41,417 bases of DNA from Desulfotomaculaceae bacterium (GTDB taxonomy: Bacteria > Bacillota > Desulfotomaculia > Desulfotomaculales > Pelotomaculaceae), in the NCBI GenBank assembly GCA_028696455.1, contig JAQVGZ010000014.1:1-41417 (forward strand), read 5' to 3'. Positions 17,771-26,069 of this stretch are shown piece after piece (position 1 is the first letter of the stretch; each line of letters starts with the position of its first letter). The position numbers and the translations under genes are program-made. The notes beneath the pieces are model-generated. The model searched no databases, had not been told where the DNA came from, and worked only from the letters and a program-made list of their open reading frames with translations.

Positions 17771-18855
17771 GGGACGAAATCAAAATCGAATGTGTTAAAG
17801 AACTTATAGAAAGAGGCAAAAAGAATGGAATTCTGACTTACCATGAGATTATGGACAGCCTTCAGGGAACAGACATTACTCCTGAGCAAATTGATGACTT
17901 TTACGAAAAATTAGCCAGCATGGGAGTAGAAATTGTACCTGAGGCAAATGGAGAACAACTTGATAGTGCAGCGCTTGAAGTCGCTACTGAAGATGCAGAA
18001 GTAGATCTTTCCATACCTGAAGGCGTTGGAATAGATGATCCAGTTCGCATGTACCTTAAAGAAATTGGCCGCGTCCCACTTCTTACATCTGAAGAAGAAG
18101 TTGAGCTCGCTAAGCGTATGGAAAACGGTGATGAGGAGGCAAAAAGAAGGCTAGCAGAAGCCAATTTAAGGCTTGTAGTTAGTATTGCTAAACGCTATGT
18201 AGGAAGAGGCATGCTATTTCTGGATTTGATTCAGGAAGGTAATCTTGGTTTAATAAAAGCGGTAGAAAAATTTGACTATCGCAAAGGTTATAAATTTAGC
18301 ACGTATGCTACCTGGTGGATCCGGCAGGCGATCACCAGGGCGATAGCAGATCAGGCCAGGACAATCCGGATACCGGTGCATATGGTCGAAACGATAAACA
18401 AGTTGATCCGGGTTTCTAGACAGCTTTTACAAGAGCTGGGCCGTGAGCCAAGTCCGGAAGAAATCGCTAAAGAGATGAATATCACCGAGGATAAAGTCCG
18501 TGAAATAATAAAAATTGCCCAGGAGCCGGTATCCTTAGAAACACCTATTGGTGAGGAGGAAGATTCCCATTTGGGTGATTTCATTGAAGACCATGAGGCG
18601 AGGGCACCGGCCGAAGAGGCGTCATTTACTCTTTTGCGAGAGCAGCTTGATGAGGTATTAAAAACTTTAACTGACCGCGAGCAGAGGGTTTTACGGTTGC
18701 GTTTTGGTCTTGATGATGGTCGAGCACGAACACTTGAAGAAGTGGGTCAGAAGTTTGGTGTTACCAGGGAGCGTATAAGGCAAATTGAAGCTAAAACTCT
18801 CCGGAAATTGCGACATCCAAGCCGTAGTAAAAAACTTAAAGATTATTTAGAATAA
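17767..18855 (+). CDS. rpoD: Primary RNA polymerase sigma factor (RpoD/SigA)
   Basis: Housekeeping sigma factor of 362 residues if started at CTG 17767. Region 1.1 reads [20 protein letters not shown] followed by an ILTYHEIMD segment, which is conserved in clostridial RpoD and lies entirely upstream of the first ATG (17851), so that ATG cannot be the real start. The frame is closed by TGA at 17758-17760, and the only near-cognate start behind GAGGGGAG is CTG, overlapping the dnaG stop. Regions 1.2-2.4 ([12 protein letters not shown] through [17 protein letters not shown]), 3 and 4 ([20 protein letters not shown]) are complete. dnaG-rpoD is the classic macromolecular-synthesis operon. Confidence 0.95.
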   Translation: MRDEIKIECVKELIERGKKNGILTYHEIMDSLQGTDITPEQIDDFYEKLASMGVEIVPEANGEQLDSAALEVATEDAEVDLSIPEGVGIDDPVRMYLKEIGRVPLLTSEEEVELAKRMENGDEEAKRRLAEANLRLVVSIAKRYVGRGMLFLDLIQEGNLGLIKAVEKFDYRKGYKFSTYATWWIRQAITRAIADQARTIRIPVHMVETINKLIRVSRQLLQELGREPSPEEIAKEMNITEDKVREIIKIAQEPVSLETPIGEEEDSHLGDFIEDHEARAPAEEASFTLLREQLDEVLKTLTDREQRVLRLRFGLDDGRARTLEEVGQKFGVTRERIRQIEAKTLRKLRHPSRSKKLKDYLE

Positions 18856-18870
18856 AATAAATGATAAATG

Positions 18871-18899
18871 TTGACGAGGTGGATAAATAATAGTATAAT
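18871..18899 (+). promoter_or_regulatory. Sigma-A promoter of the tRNA cluster
   Basis: TTGACG (18871-18876) and a perfect TATAAT (18894-18899) are separated by 17 bases. The expected start of transcription lies a few bases before the first tRNA gene (18914). Confidence 0.85.
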
Positions 18900-18913
18900 T
18901 AAAACCACGGTGT

Positions 18914-18988
18914 TCCTCGATAGCTCAACGGTAGAGCAACCGGCTGTTAACCGGTAGGTTGTAGGTTCGAATCCTACTCGGGGAGCCA
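18914..18988 (+). tRNA. tRNA-Asn (anticodon GTT)
   Basis: A complete cloverleaf: acceptor TCCTCGA/TCGGGGA with one G-T pair, anticodon arm CCGGC-TGTTAAC-type loop with GTT, T arm GTAGG-TTCGAAT-CCTAC, discriminator G and an encoded CCA. It is the first gene of a four-tRNA cluster. Confidence 0.95.
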
Positions 18989-18993
18989 TTTTT

Positions 18994-19068
18994 GGGCCCA
19001 TAGCTCAACGGTAGAGCATCCGGCTCATAACCGGCTGGTTCCAGGTTCGAATCCTGGTGGGCCCACCA
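18994..19068 (+). tRNA. tRNA with anticodon CAT (elongator Met or lysidine-type Ile2)
   Basis: A complete cloverleaf: acceptor GGGCCCA/TGGGCCC, anticodon loop CTCATAA, T arm CCAGG-TTCGAAT-CCTGG, discriminator A and encoded CCA. The paired G1-C72 rules out initiator tRNA. Whether it is elongator Met or Ile2 (modified by TilS) cannot be decided by eye. Confidence 0.9.
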
Positions 19069-19084
19069 TTTTAGTTGTGGGTCG

Positions 19085-19127
19085 TTGGTAGTTGGCTAAT
19101 GGTTTAGGTGAAACCACCAATCACCAA
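19085..19127 (+). repeat. Imperfect inverted repeat between tRNA genes
   Basis: TTGGT, TTGG and GGTTT on the left pair with AAACC, CCAA and ACCAA on the right around the loop AGGTG. The element fills most of the 62-base spacer between the CAT and Glu tRNAs. It resembles a small palindromic intergenic repeat, or it may be a processing hairpin. No second copy was found in this window. Confidence 0.4.
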
Positions 19128-19130
19128 ATT

Positions 19131-19206
19131 GGCCCCTTGGTCAAGCGGTCTAAGACACCGCCCTTTCACGGCGGTAACATGGGTTCGAATCCCGTAGGGG
19201 TCACCA
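19131..19206 (+). tRNA. tRNA-Glu (anticodon TTC)
   Basis: A complete cloverleaf: acceptor GGCCCCT/AGGGGTC (one G-T pair), anticodon loop CTTTCAC, T arm GGG-TTCGAAT-CCC, encoded CCA. The anticodon TTC reads GAA/GAG. Confidence 0.95.
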
Positions 19207-19211
19207 AATAT

Positions 19212-19287
<76 letters not shown>

Positions 19288-19299
19288 TATTATATGATT

Positions 19300-19335
19300 A
19301 CGGGGGTTTTGGACTTTACCAAAACCCCCGTTGTT
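19300..19335 (+). terminator. Terminator of the rpoD-tRNA region
   Basis: ACGGGGGTTTTGG pairs perfectly with CCAAAACCCCCGT around ACTTTA (13 pairs), and the strand then reads TGTTT. It ends the four-tRNA transcript. Confidence 0.85.
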
Positions 19336-19781
19336 TAAATCAGTTGTAAATCATGATTGTTTTCTTGACTTAAAAAAATACCATGGATTAAAGTACTACC
19401 GGGATTTATTCCTGGTACTTTTTTTCTGGGGGAAATTTCCAATAGGATAAATAAATTTATCTATTCTAACAGTTGGCTCGGTTGTATTTCTCGGTAGGCT
19501 AGGCATATCCCAAATATTTTTATAGAATCTACGAGTCACCTGGAATTGCCTCCAACTAAGAACTTGTGCCTTGGTAAGAACCCACCACAACCTTATCGCC
19601 AACGCTCAGGCTGCAAAACGCAATGAGACAAAGGAAGAGAGGCCCATTACTACACCTTATTACTTATGGACGCTGTCTTAGTGATGGTTAACTTCAAGCC
19701 TGCCGGCCATGGAGTTTGTTTTTTTGGGTGAGATGTTCTATACTTGAGCTAGATTAGCTAAAAAATTTACTGGAGGAATAA
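19332..19781 (+). other. 450-base gap between tRNA cluster and trmK
   Basis: No convincing gene. It contains a second terminator-like hairpin (19394-19426). The rest is ordinary sequence with scattered stops in all frames; a 68-codon reverse frame at 19396-19602 has no ribosome site or recognisable family. GGAGG just before trmK is the only clear signal near the right end. Confidence 0.6.
19394..19426 (+). terminator. Second hairpin with T tract downstream of the tRNAs
   Basis: TACCGGGA pairs with TCCTGGTA around TTTAT and runs into CTTTTTTT. It lies about 60 bases after the tRNA terminator, so it may be a back-up terminator or belong to a short unknown transcript. Confidence 0.55.
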
Positions 19782-20471
19782 ATGGCACTTTCCCTGCGCC
19801 TGGCTTCCCTGGCGGCACTTGTGCCGCCAGGCAGCATCGTGGCCGATATCGGAACCGACCACGCTTATTTGCCCATATTTCTTGTTGAAAAAGGTATTTG
19901 CCCGGTAGTCATTGCCACTGATATAAAAGATGGACCTTACCGCATAGCGGCCGGTAAGGTTAAAGATCATCATGTACAAGATAAGGTCATTCTAAGGCTA
20001 GGCGACGGACTGACAGCGCTGAAACCGCTGGAAGCGGATGTTTTGGTGCTGGCAGGCATGGGTGGCAATACGATCAGGGAAATTCTGGCGTCTTCCCCAC
20101 ATATTATGTCCGGGATAAAAAGACTGCTGCTGCAACCAATGGCAGACGCTGCAGACTTGCGGTTCTGGCTGGTTGCCAACGGCTGGAGAATAGCGGATGA
20201 GGTATTGGTTGAGGAAGACAACCGTATTTATCTAATTATCACAGCTGAGCCCGGCCTGGAAGAAACAACAGATCCCATATTTTTAGAGCTGGGCCCAAGG
20301 CTACTGGAGAAAAATGACCCGCTGCTTAAGGTCTACCTGGAAAATATAATTATTAAATATGAGCGTATCATGGCGGGACTTGCAGTCGCGAAAAGCAGCA
20401 CGGCCTGGGAGAAGGCCTTGAGAGTGAAAATAAAAATAGCAAAAATAAAAGGGGTGGCGGGATGCCCGTAA
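19782..20471 (+). CDS. trmK: tRNA (adenine(22)-N1)-methyltransferase
   Basis: A 229-residue class I SAM methyltransferase that makes m1A at position 22 of tRNAs. The SAM-binding motif is VADIGTDHAYLPIFL (about residues 20-34), followed by DI in ATDIKDGP, then LRLGDGL and AGMGGNTIREIL, all typical of TrmK (YqfN). GGAGG stands seven bases before ATG 19782. Its end overlaps the next gene by 10 bases. The position after rpoD and before the Nif3-family gene is conserved in Firmicutes. Confidence 0.94.
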   Translation: MALSLRLASLAALVPPGSIVADIGTDHAYLPIFLVEKGICPVVIATDIKDGPYRIAAGKVKDHHVQDKVILRLGDGLTALKPLEADVLVLAGMGGNTIREILASSPHIMSGIKRLLLQPMADAADLRFWLVANGWRIADEVLVEEDNRIYLIITAEPGLEETTDPIFLELGPRLLEKNDPLLKVYLENIIIKYERIMAGLAVAKSSTAWEKALRVKIKIAKIKGVAGCP

Positions 20472-21580
20472 AATGCAGACAAATTTTTAACCTGATGGAA
20501 GAGCTTGCCCCTCTCAAATTGGCTGAAGACTGGGATAACAGTGGTCTGCAGGTAGGAGATCCGAACTATGAGGTGAGCTGTGTCCTGCTTGCGCTTGATC
20601 TCGATTTAAATGTTGCTGCAGAAGCTAAAGATTTGGGTGCAGGCCTTATTATCAGCCATCACCCCCTATTTTTCAAGCCGGTGAAATTAATAGGCTTGGG
20701 CTGTCCCCAGGGGGAATTAATCTACTTCCTGCTGCTGAACCAGATCTGTGCTTATGCTGCTCATACGAACCTGGATATTGCAAACCAGGGAGTGAGCCAG
20801 GCTCTAGCGGAGCGGATTGGCCTGCAGAAACTGGCGGTTTTACTGGAAACAGGGAGGGAAGCCTATTATAAAATAGCGGTCTTTGTTCCCGAGAAACACG
20901 TCAACTCAGTCCGGCGAGCAATGGCGGAGGCCGGGGCTGGCTGGATCGGCAACTACAGTCATTGCACTTTTATGACACCAGGCACGGGGACATTTAAGCC
21001 CCTGGAAGGAGCCAACCCTTATATCGGCGCTAAAGGGGTTATTGAGCAGGTCGCGGAGGTAAAACTAGAGACTCTTGTTCCGGAAGGGAGACTGAGTGAA
21101 GTCATTCGAGCCATGCTGGAGGCACACCCTTACGAAGAGGTAGCCTACGATATATATCTTTTGCAAAATGCAAGCCCGCCTTATGGTCTAGGCAGGGTAG
21201 GGACATTGTCTGAAGAATGGTCATTTCAACAATTTACCGAAATGGTAAAAGAGGCGCTAGGTCTTTCAATCGTGCGGTGGGGCGGGAACCCGGGGGAAAA
21301 GGTCACGAGGGTAGCAGTATGCGGCGGTTCAGGGGCAGATTTGTGGGAAGCGGCGAAACGGTCAGGGGCAGATACATTCGTGACGGGTGACATTAAATAT
21401 CACACAGCGCAGCAAATGCTGGCCAGCGGCCTCAAGTTCATAGACCCGGGGCATCACGGTACCGAGGCAGTGGTACTGCCTATGCTGCAAAATTACCTGC
21501 AGGAGCGCTGCCGCCAATTGAAAATGGATCTTCAGGTCCTGATCTCACAGGCTAAAACAGATCCCTTCGCATATGTTTAG
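20462..21580 (+). CDS. Nif3-like dinuclear metal centre protein (YqfO type)
   Basis: A 372-residue Nif3/DUF34 protein, the long form with a central PII/CutA-like insert (roughly residues 130-235) between the two halves of the metal-binding fold. Likely metal ligands are in SHHPLFF, AAHTNLD and DPGHHGTE. The family forms hexameric toroids. The function is not settled; a GTP cyclohydrolase-like or metal-handling role has been proposed. ATG 20462 follows GGGGTGGCGG, and the gene overlaps trmK by 10 bases, so translation is coupled. Confidence 0.92.
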   Translation: MPVKCRQIFNLMEELAPLKLAEDWDNSGLQVGDPNYEVSCVLLALDLDLNVAAEAKDLGAGLIISHHPLFFKPVKLIGLGCPQGELIYFLLLNQICAYAAHTNLDIANQGVSQALAERIGLQKLAVLLETGREAYYKIAVFVPEKHVNSVRRAMAEAGAGWIGNYSHCTFMTPGTGTFKPLEGANPYIGAKGVIEQVAEVKLETLVPEGRLSEVIRAMLEAHPYEEVAYDIYLLQNASPPYGLGRVGTLSEEWSFQQFTEMVKEALGLSIVRWGGNPGEKVTRVAVCGGSGADLWEAAKRSGADTFVTGDIKYHTAQQMLASGLKFIDPGHHGTEAVVLPMLQNYLQERCRQLKMDLQVLISQAKTDPFAYV

Positions 21581-21627
21581 GATAGGAAATAATTCCTATC
21601 CTTAATTATTTATAAGGAGAGGTTAGC

Positions 21628-22338
21628 ATGCCCGACTTAAAGTCACTTCTAGAAATTCAAATTTTGGATGGAAGAATAAAGGCGCTGGAAACAGAGCTCA
21701 GAAAGGAACGACAGTCTGTTGAGCTAAAAAAGCTTCGGGGTGAAATAAAACAAGGACGGGCAGCATTTGAAAAGCTAAAGGAAACTTATAACGTATTAAA
21801 AAATAATTTAAATTTAAAAGAAATAAGTGTTGCTAAGGCTAGAGAGCAGGCTGACAGCCTCGGACAAAAATTGTACAGTGGCGTTATTACGAATGTTAAG
21901 GAGATGGATATTAACAGTAAAAAACTTGAAAGTCTAACGAAAACAGTGAGCCTGGCAGAAGACGAAATATTACGATTGATGGAAAGAAAAGATGATATTA
22001 AAGCCCAACTTTCAGAAATCGTTGCTGTATCAACTAAGAAAATTGAAGAATATCGTAAAATTAAGGAATTACTTCTGGCCAAACAGCAGCAAGCAAAAGG
22101 CGAGCTGGATAAATATCAGGATATAATCCAAAAAATGATCGAACAGTTGGACCCGGGACTTTGGAATATGTACCGGGATATGAAAAATAGTTTACATGAG
22201 CCACTGGCTAGAGTGGAAAGAGGGACCTGTATGGGCTGCCGGATGGGGATATCTTATAGGGAGATGCGCCTTTTAAAACAAGGCGAAGGATTGGTTTACT
22301 GCGGTAATTGTGGCAGAATCCTTTACTGGGAAAAGTGA
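21628..22338 (+). CDS. Coiled-coil protein with C-terminal C4 zinc ribbon
   Basis: A 236-residue protein. Residues about 5-175 are Lys/Glu-rich heptad sequence predicted as a long antiparallel coiled coil. The C-terminus has a zinc ribbon with CMGC and, about 23 residues later, CGNC. This architecture is the widespread CT398/DUF164-like zinc-ribbon family, of unknown role, often beside the Nif3 gene and rnpB. AAGGAGAGG precedes ATG 21628. Confidence 0.88.
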   Translation: MPDLKSLLEIQILDGRIKALETELRKERQSVELKKLRGEIKQGRAAFEKLKETYNVLKNNLNLKEISVAKAREQADSLGQKLYSGVITNVKEMDINSKKLESLTKTVSLAEDEILRLMERKDDIKAQLSEIVAVSTKKIEEYRKIKELLLAKQQQAKGELDKYQDIIQKMIEQLDPGLWNMYRDMKNSLHEPLARVERGTCMGCRMGISYREMRLLKQGEGLVYCGNCGRILYWEK

Positions 22339-22413
22339 TTAAGCATATGGAATAATGCCGTTAAGTCTTTTGTGCCTTTATTGGACAGATTAAACTAGAC
22401 AAAGCAGGCTTAA

Positions 22414-22480
22414 TTGCAGTTATTATTCTTACATGTTATAATAAAATCAAAAATAATTATATCATTGTCTTGTATATAAT
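22414..22480 (+). promoter_or_regulatory. Promoter region of rnpB
   Basis: TTGCAG (22414-22419) and TATAAT (22437-22442) are 17 bases apart. A second TATAAT at 22475-22480 sits just before the predicted 5' end of the RNA (about 22485) but lacks a good -35. Either a leader is processed or the second site is used. Confidence 0.5.
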
Positions 22481-22484
22481 AATG

Positions 22485-22866
22485 AGTGAGTAAGTCAGGT
22501 GGTCGCGGGCGCCAGGCCGAAAGGTGGCGCCTGAGGAAAGTCCGAGCTCCATAGGGCAGGGTGCTGGGTAACACCCAGTGGGGGCGACCCTAAGGAAAGT
22601 GCCACAGAAATGTAGACCGCCCGCACCGAACTGTTGCGATAGCAACTTCCGGTGCGTGGTAAGGATGGAACGGTGCGGCAAGAGCGCACCAGCGGCCGGG
22701 TGACCGGTCGGCTAGGTAAACCCCACCTGGAGCAAGACCGAATAGGGGGGCTTTTGCGGTTGCCCGCCGTTAGTTCCCGGGTAAGGTCGCTTGAGGCGTA
22801 CTGGCAACAGACGTCCCAGATAGATGATCACCCAAGACAGAACTCGGCTTACGATTTGCTCACTTG
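22485..22866 (+). ncRNA. rnpB: RNase P RNA, bacterial class A
   Basis: The catalytic RNA of ribonuclease P, which removes tRNA 5' leaders. Conserved elements are GAGGAAAGTCC near 22533, AGGGTGCTGG, the ACAGAAA segment at 22604-22610, and the 3' conserved ACCCAAGACAGAACTCGGCTT-like end. P1 forms from AGTGAGTAA (22485-22493) and TTTGCTCACT (22855-22864). Ends are set from that pairing and may be off by a few bases. Confidence 0.95.
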
Positions 22867-22878
22867 TTAGCTTTAATT

Positions 22879-22903
22879 AACGCCTTAATCAGGGCGTTTT
22901 TTT
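22879..22903 (+). terminator. Terminator of rnpB
   Basis: AACGCC pairs with GGCGTT around TTAATCAG, and the strand continues as a T run. It lies 13 bases past the P1 helix of RNase P RNA. Confidence 0.88.
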
Positions 22904-22947
22904 AAATAATTGTTAAACAAAGCCTGTGTATAATAGGGGTATCGTTT

Positions 22948-23598
22948 ATGAAGGACCTGTTCAAAATGAGAGAGCCAGTGAACACCTGTACCCACTTTAT
23001 TACGTTTCTTGGATCTATTGCTGGTCTGGTATTTCTTATTGTGGTAACAAAAAATGATGCATCAAAGCTAATTACTTTAACAATTTACGGAAGCAGTGTT
23101 ATTATATTGTATGGAGCAAGCTCTTTATATCACTGGCTCAGAACAACACCATCAAATATTCTAATGTTAAAAAAGCTTGATCATGTGGCAATTTATTATT
23201 TAATTGCAGGTTCTTATACACCTATATTCTATTTTGGCCTGGCTGGAACATGGAAATGGGTTATGCTTTCAGCAGTATGGGTTTTAGCTATAATTGGCAT
23301 GATTCTTAAGCTCTGGTTGATTTTTGCCCCCCGTTACGTTTCAGCTGCCTTTTATTTAACACTAGGCTGGATTGCCCTGGTTCCGTTCCTGCAGTTATTT
23401 AAAAACCTCCCGCTTGAAACGATTATCTTAATGATTACTGGTGGTGTGCTTTACACTATCGGGGCAGTTATTTATGCGACTAAGTGCTTTGATTTTTTCC
23501 CGAGGCGCTTTGGGTTTCACGAAATATTTCACCTTTTTATCATGGCCGGAAGCATAGTACACTTTTTTATGATTATACGTTATGTTTTACCGCTTTAG
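22948..23598 (+). CDS. PAQR / hemolysin III family membrane protein
   Basis: A 216-residue protein with seven predicted membrane helices. It has the family signature near the N-terminus (REPVNTCTHF), SSLYHWL with the first conserved Ser/His, DHVAIYYLIAGSYTPI, and the C-terminal FHEIFHLFIMAGSIVHFF metal-site histidines. Relatives (YqfA/TrhA) affect membrane fluidity homeostasis, and the name hemolysin III is historical. ATG 22948 is used; ATG 22966 with AAGGA before it is also possible. It is a single-gene unit ended by a bidirectional hairpin. Confidence 0.9.
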   Translation: MKDLFKMREPVNTCTHFITFLGSIAGLVFLIVVTKNDASKLITLTIYGSSVIILYGASSLYHWLRTTPSNILMLKKLDHVAIYYLIAGSYTPIFYFGLAGTWKWVMLSAVWVLAIIGMILKLWLIFAPRYVSAAFYLTLGWIALVPFLQLFKNLPLETIILMITGGVLYTIGAVIYATKCFDFFPRRFGFHEIFHLFIMAGSIVHFFMIIRYVLPL

Positions 23599-23636
23599 GT
23601 TAGATTCTATTAGTATGAGAGGTACAATTAAAAAAA

Positions 23637-23671
23637 CGTGGCAATGCTTTATTTAAATGCCACGGTCTTTT
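23637..23671. terminator. Bidirectional terminator between convergent genes
   Basis: CGTGGCA (23637-23643) pairs with TGCCACG (23658-23664). It is followed by a T run on the plus strand and preceded by an A run that becomes T on the minus strand. It separates the PAQR gene from the reverse-strand phosphosulfolactate synthase gene. Confidence 0.75.
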
Positions 23672-23675
23672 TATT

Positions 23676-24479
23676 CTATAATACCGATCTAAGGGTGTCA
23701 CTCCGCAAACCAACGCGTAGGGCTTCCAGGGCGATCACTTCAAAAGGTGGAATATTGCCCATGTTTATGTCCGGTCCATATTCAAGGATAAATGCCTGTT
23801 GCTGCTCTTTTAGCGGCGCCTCCCAGATCAGCCGTTCCGGTTTATCTACGGCTGACAGCATGAGGTTCACATGATTTCTGTCCAAATGTCCCTCCCGGTC
23901 GTATAGTCCAGTATTCATACCTGATTCACGACCCTCAACGATAATATTGGAGGCGCCGTTTTTAAGATCGGCATGTATTTGTTCCAAGGATTTTTCGACG
24001 GGTACCCAGTCCAGCGGGTTTTTTTTCCCTATTTCAGTCAGGACTTTAAACCCAAGGTCTGCCGCTTGGGCTACTGCGCTTGCTCTCACCTCCGGTGGAA
24101 TACTGGCCGTGCCATCCGACACTTCAATGGCTGTGTAGCCCATGGTTTTAGCCATTTTTAAAAACTCTTTTAGCTTATGCTGCAACAGGGCTATTTCCAA
24201 AAACGTACCGCCAGGGTAGATATCTATGCCATAGTTTCTAGCCAGGTCGATTTTTTCATCGAGCACTTTTTGCGGGTACAGGGCGGATGTGCCGAAACCC
24301 AGCTTAATCATGTCGATAAAGGTTCCTGCAGTCTGAAGTAATTCCCTCGTTTCCTCCACACCCAGGCCCTTATCCAGGATCATGGTCAATCCCTTTTGGC
24401 GAGGTTTTTGACTGCGCCCCTGGAGGGGAAATTGTAATAATTCCAACCAATTATTATTAACTGGTTGCTGAGCTTTCAT
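23676..24479 (-). CDS. comA: Phosphosulfolactate synthase (ComA family)
   Basis: A 267-residue TIM-barrel protein of the ComA family, which adds sulfite to PEP to give (R)-2-phospho-3-sulfolactate. Seen are KGLTMILDKGLG, IDMIKLGFGTSALYP, IEVSDGTASIP, the conserved lysine region VLTEIGKKNP and VEGRESG. The ATG at 24479 has GAGAGGAG eight bases upstream; the open frame runs further to 24542 without a ribosome site. In archaea this starts coenzyme M synthesis. In Bacillus the homologue YitD is linked to sulfolactate in spores, which fits a spore-former better. No phosphatase or dehydrogenase of the pathway is adjacent. Confidence 0.88.
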   Translation of the reverse strand: MKAQQPVNNNWLELLQFPLQGRSQKPRQKGLTMILDKGLGVEETRELLQTAGTFIDMIKLGFGTSALYPQKVLDEKIDLARNYGIDIYPGGTFLEIALLQHKLKEFLKMAKTMGYTAIEVSDGTASIPPEVRASAVAQAADLGFKVLTEIGKKNPLDWVPVEKSLEQIHADLKNGASNIIVEGRESGMNTGLYDREGHLDRNHVNLMLSAVDKPERLIWEAPLKEQQQAFILEYGPDINMGNIPPFEVIALEALRVGLRSDTLRSVL

Positions 24480-24651
24480 TCGAATACTCCTCTCCGGCCT
24501 CTTTGTCGGCCTCTCAAAAAAATACCGACTCCCTCCCTCCATTGGATCATGGCGAGGCAGTTCTTGCCATTATTGTATTCTTCAATATTTAGAAAGTTGC
24601 TGCTTTGTTCAAAATAAGTATTGGAGGATTAGCCTCCATGCCATAAGGGGC

Positions 24652-25935
24652 TTAGCTTTCAGGCTTTTTAGCTGGTTCCGGGGTAAATTGAAGAACTTTC
24701 CCACTCTCTTTTTTTGTCCTTGCGGCACTCTGCCCCTGGGTATCTGCGCTTTGAGTTTTGATCAAAAACAAGGCAATTGCAGCGGTAGCGAGGGCAAGTG
24801 CGGCTGAACTCCAAAACATCAGACCGGTACTTTTAGCCATCAGGAAACCATATAGAGGAGGGCCAAAGGCCACACCAAAAAACCTAACGCTGCCATATAG
24901 TGAGGTAATCATGCCGCGCTCCTCCCTGGAGGCGGCGCTGGTAATCAAATTATTCAGGCAGGGCAGGGCGAGGCCGGTGCCGATGCCGATAATGGATATA
25001 GCAATGAAATAAATAATGACGCCCCCTGCCAGAGGTAGAAATGCGAGTGCGGCAGTCATGATCACCAGGCCAGCCACTACCAGAGTCTTCATCAGGGACT
25101 TCTTCTTTTTGATGATGAAGCCGGTAGCAAAAGATGTAGCGCTCATAAACAGCACTGGGATAGCCAGGACCAGGCCTTTATTTACACCATCCAGGCCAAA
25201 CTGTTGCTCCAGGTATTCCGAAAGATAGAACAGCACCCCGAATAGGACCATTAAAACAACTGCTCCGGCCAGGTAAGAGGACAGCAACAACCCCGCTTTA
25301 TTCTTAAAAACTGTAGTAACGGATTTCAGATATTCGGATATCTTTTGTTGGGATTGGCCGGCTTGGGGTTCTTCAACCAGCCGCCACATTGCGATCACCA
25401 CGGGGATAACAATTACGGGAAAGAAAAAAAAGGCGGCATACCAGGTAATCATTCCGATAGCGGCGCCTAGTATCGGGCTGACCACCTTGCCCAGGCCATT
25501 GGAAGACTCAATCGCCCCTAAAGAGCGGCTGCGCTTTCTTCCCTGATAGAGGTCACTGCATAGGGCCATAGTGATCGGCGCTGTTCCAGCCGCCCCGATT
25601 CCTTGCAGCACCCTACCAGCCAAAATTACCGGAAAAACATGTTCTTTTAAAAACACTGAGGCAAAGGCGGCAAGTAACCCTCCCAGGCCGTAAATAATGG
25701 TGGCAGGAATAATGACTGCTTTCCTGCCAAAATGATCCGATAAAAAGCCGGCTACAGGAATAATGATGCCGGCAGGCAACGAAAATAAAGTGATCAGTAA
25801 ACTAATATCAATTGCGCTTAGGTTCAAAGCATTTCTTATATCGGGTAAAACAGGGATGAGCATGGAGTTCCCCAGAACCATGATAAACGGTACTCCTGAC
25901 AGCGCCGCTACGGTCAGCCAGAATTTTTCTTTCAT
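24652..25935 (-). CDS. MFS drug/proton-type exporter (DHA1-like)
   Basis: A 427-residue major facilitator with 12 predicted helices. The N-terminal half carries the antiporter loop motif GFLSDHFGRKAVI and the motif C-like region LGAAIGMITW; the tail of about 30 residues is hydrophilic (Lys/Glu/Gln-rich). The substrate is unknown. It is transcribed away from the dehydrogenase gene and toward comA, from which it is separated by 172 bases. It could export a sulfonate or a drug; nothing in the sequence decides. Confidence 0.88.
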   Translation of the reverse strand: MKEKFWLTVAALSGVPFIMVLGNSMLIPVLPDIRNALNLSAIDISLLITLFSLPAGIIIPVAGFLSDHFGRKAVIIPATIIYGLGGLLAAFASVFLKEHVFPVILAGRVLQGIGAAGTAPITMALCSDLYQGRKRSRSLGAIESSNGLGKVVSPILGAAIGMITWYAAFFFFPVIVIPVVIAMWRLVEEPQAGQSQQKISEYLKSVTTVFKNKAGLLLSSYLAGAVVLMVLFGVLFYLSEYLEQQFGLDGVNKGLVLAIPVLFMSATSFATGFIIKKKKSLMKTLVVAGLVIMTAALAFLPLAGGVIIYFIAISIIGIGTGLALPCLNNLITSAASREERGMITSLYGSVRFFGVAFGPPLYGFLMAKSTGLMFWSSAALALATAAIALFLIKTQSADTQGQSAARTKKESGKVLQFTPEPAKKPES

Positions 25936-26008
25936 AATAAATTCCCCCTAATAAGTTTTATAAATATGATCCAGTTTAGCGGAGACAATAATAAAAGAGC
26001 TTTTTGCA

Positions 26009-26023
26009 CTGAATCTAATTCAG
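26009..26023. promoter_or_regulatory. Palindrome in the MFS/dehydrogenase divergent promoter region
   Basis: CTGAAT-CTA-ATTCAG is a perfect 6+3+6 inverted repeat in the 134-base divergent gap. It is too short for a terminator and has no T run, so a transcription-factor operator is the simplest reading. Confidence 0.4.
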
Positions 26024-26069
26024 GGACAAAAATTACGTTGCATAAAGAATAAAAAAGAGGTGACCTTAA

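Noticed and set aside
19396-19602. 68-codon reverse reading frame after the tRNAs
   Set aside because: No ribosome site, no recognisable domain, and it covers a terminator-like hairpin.
24633-24647. GGAGG/CCTCC hairpin downstream of the MFS gene
   Set aside because: Short stem with no T run on either strand, so a terminator is not supported.
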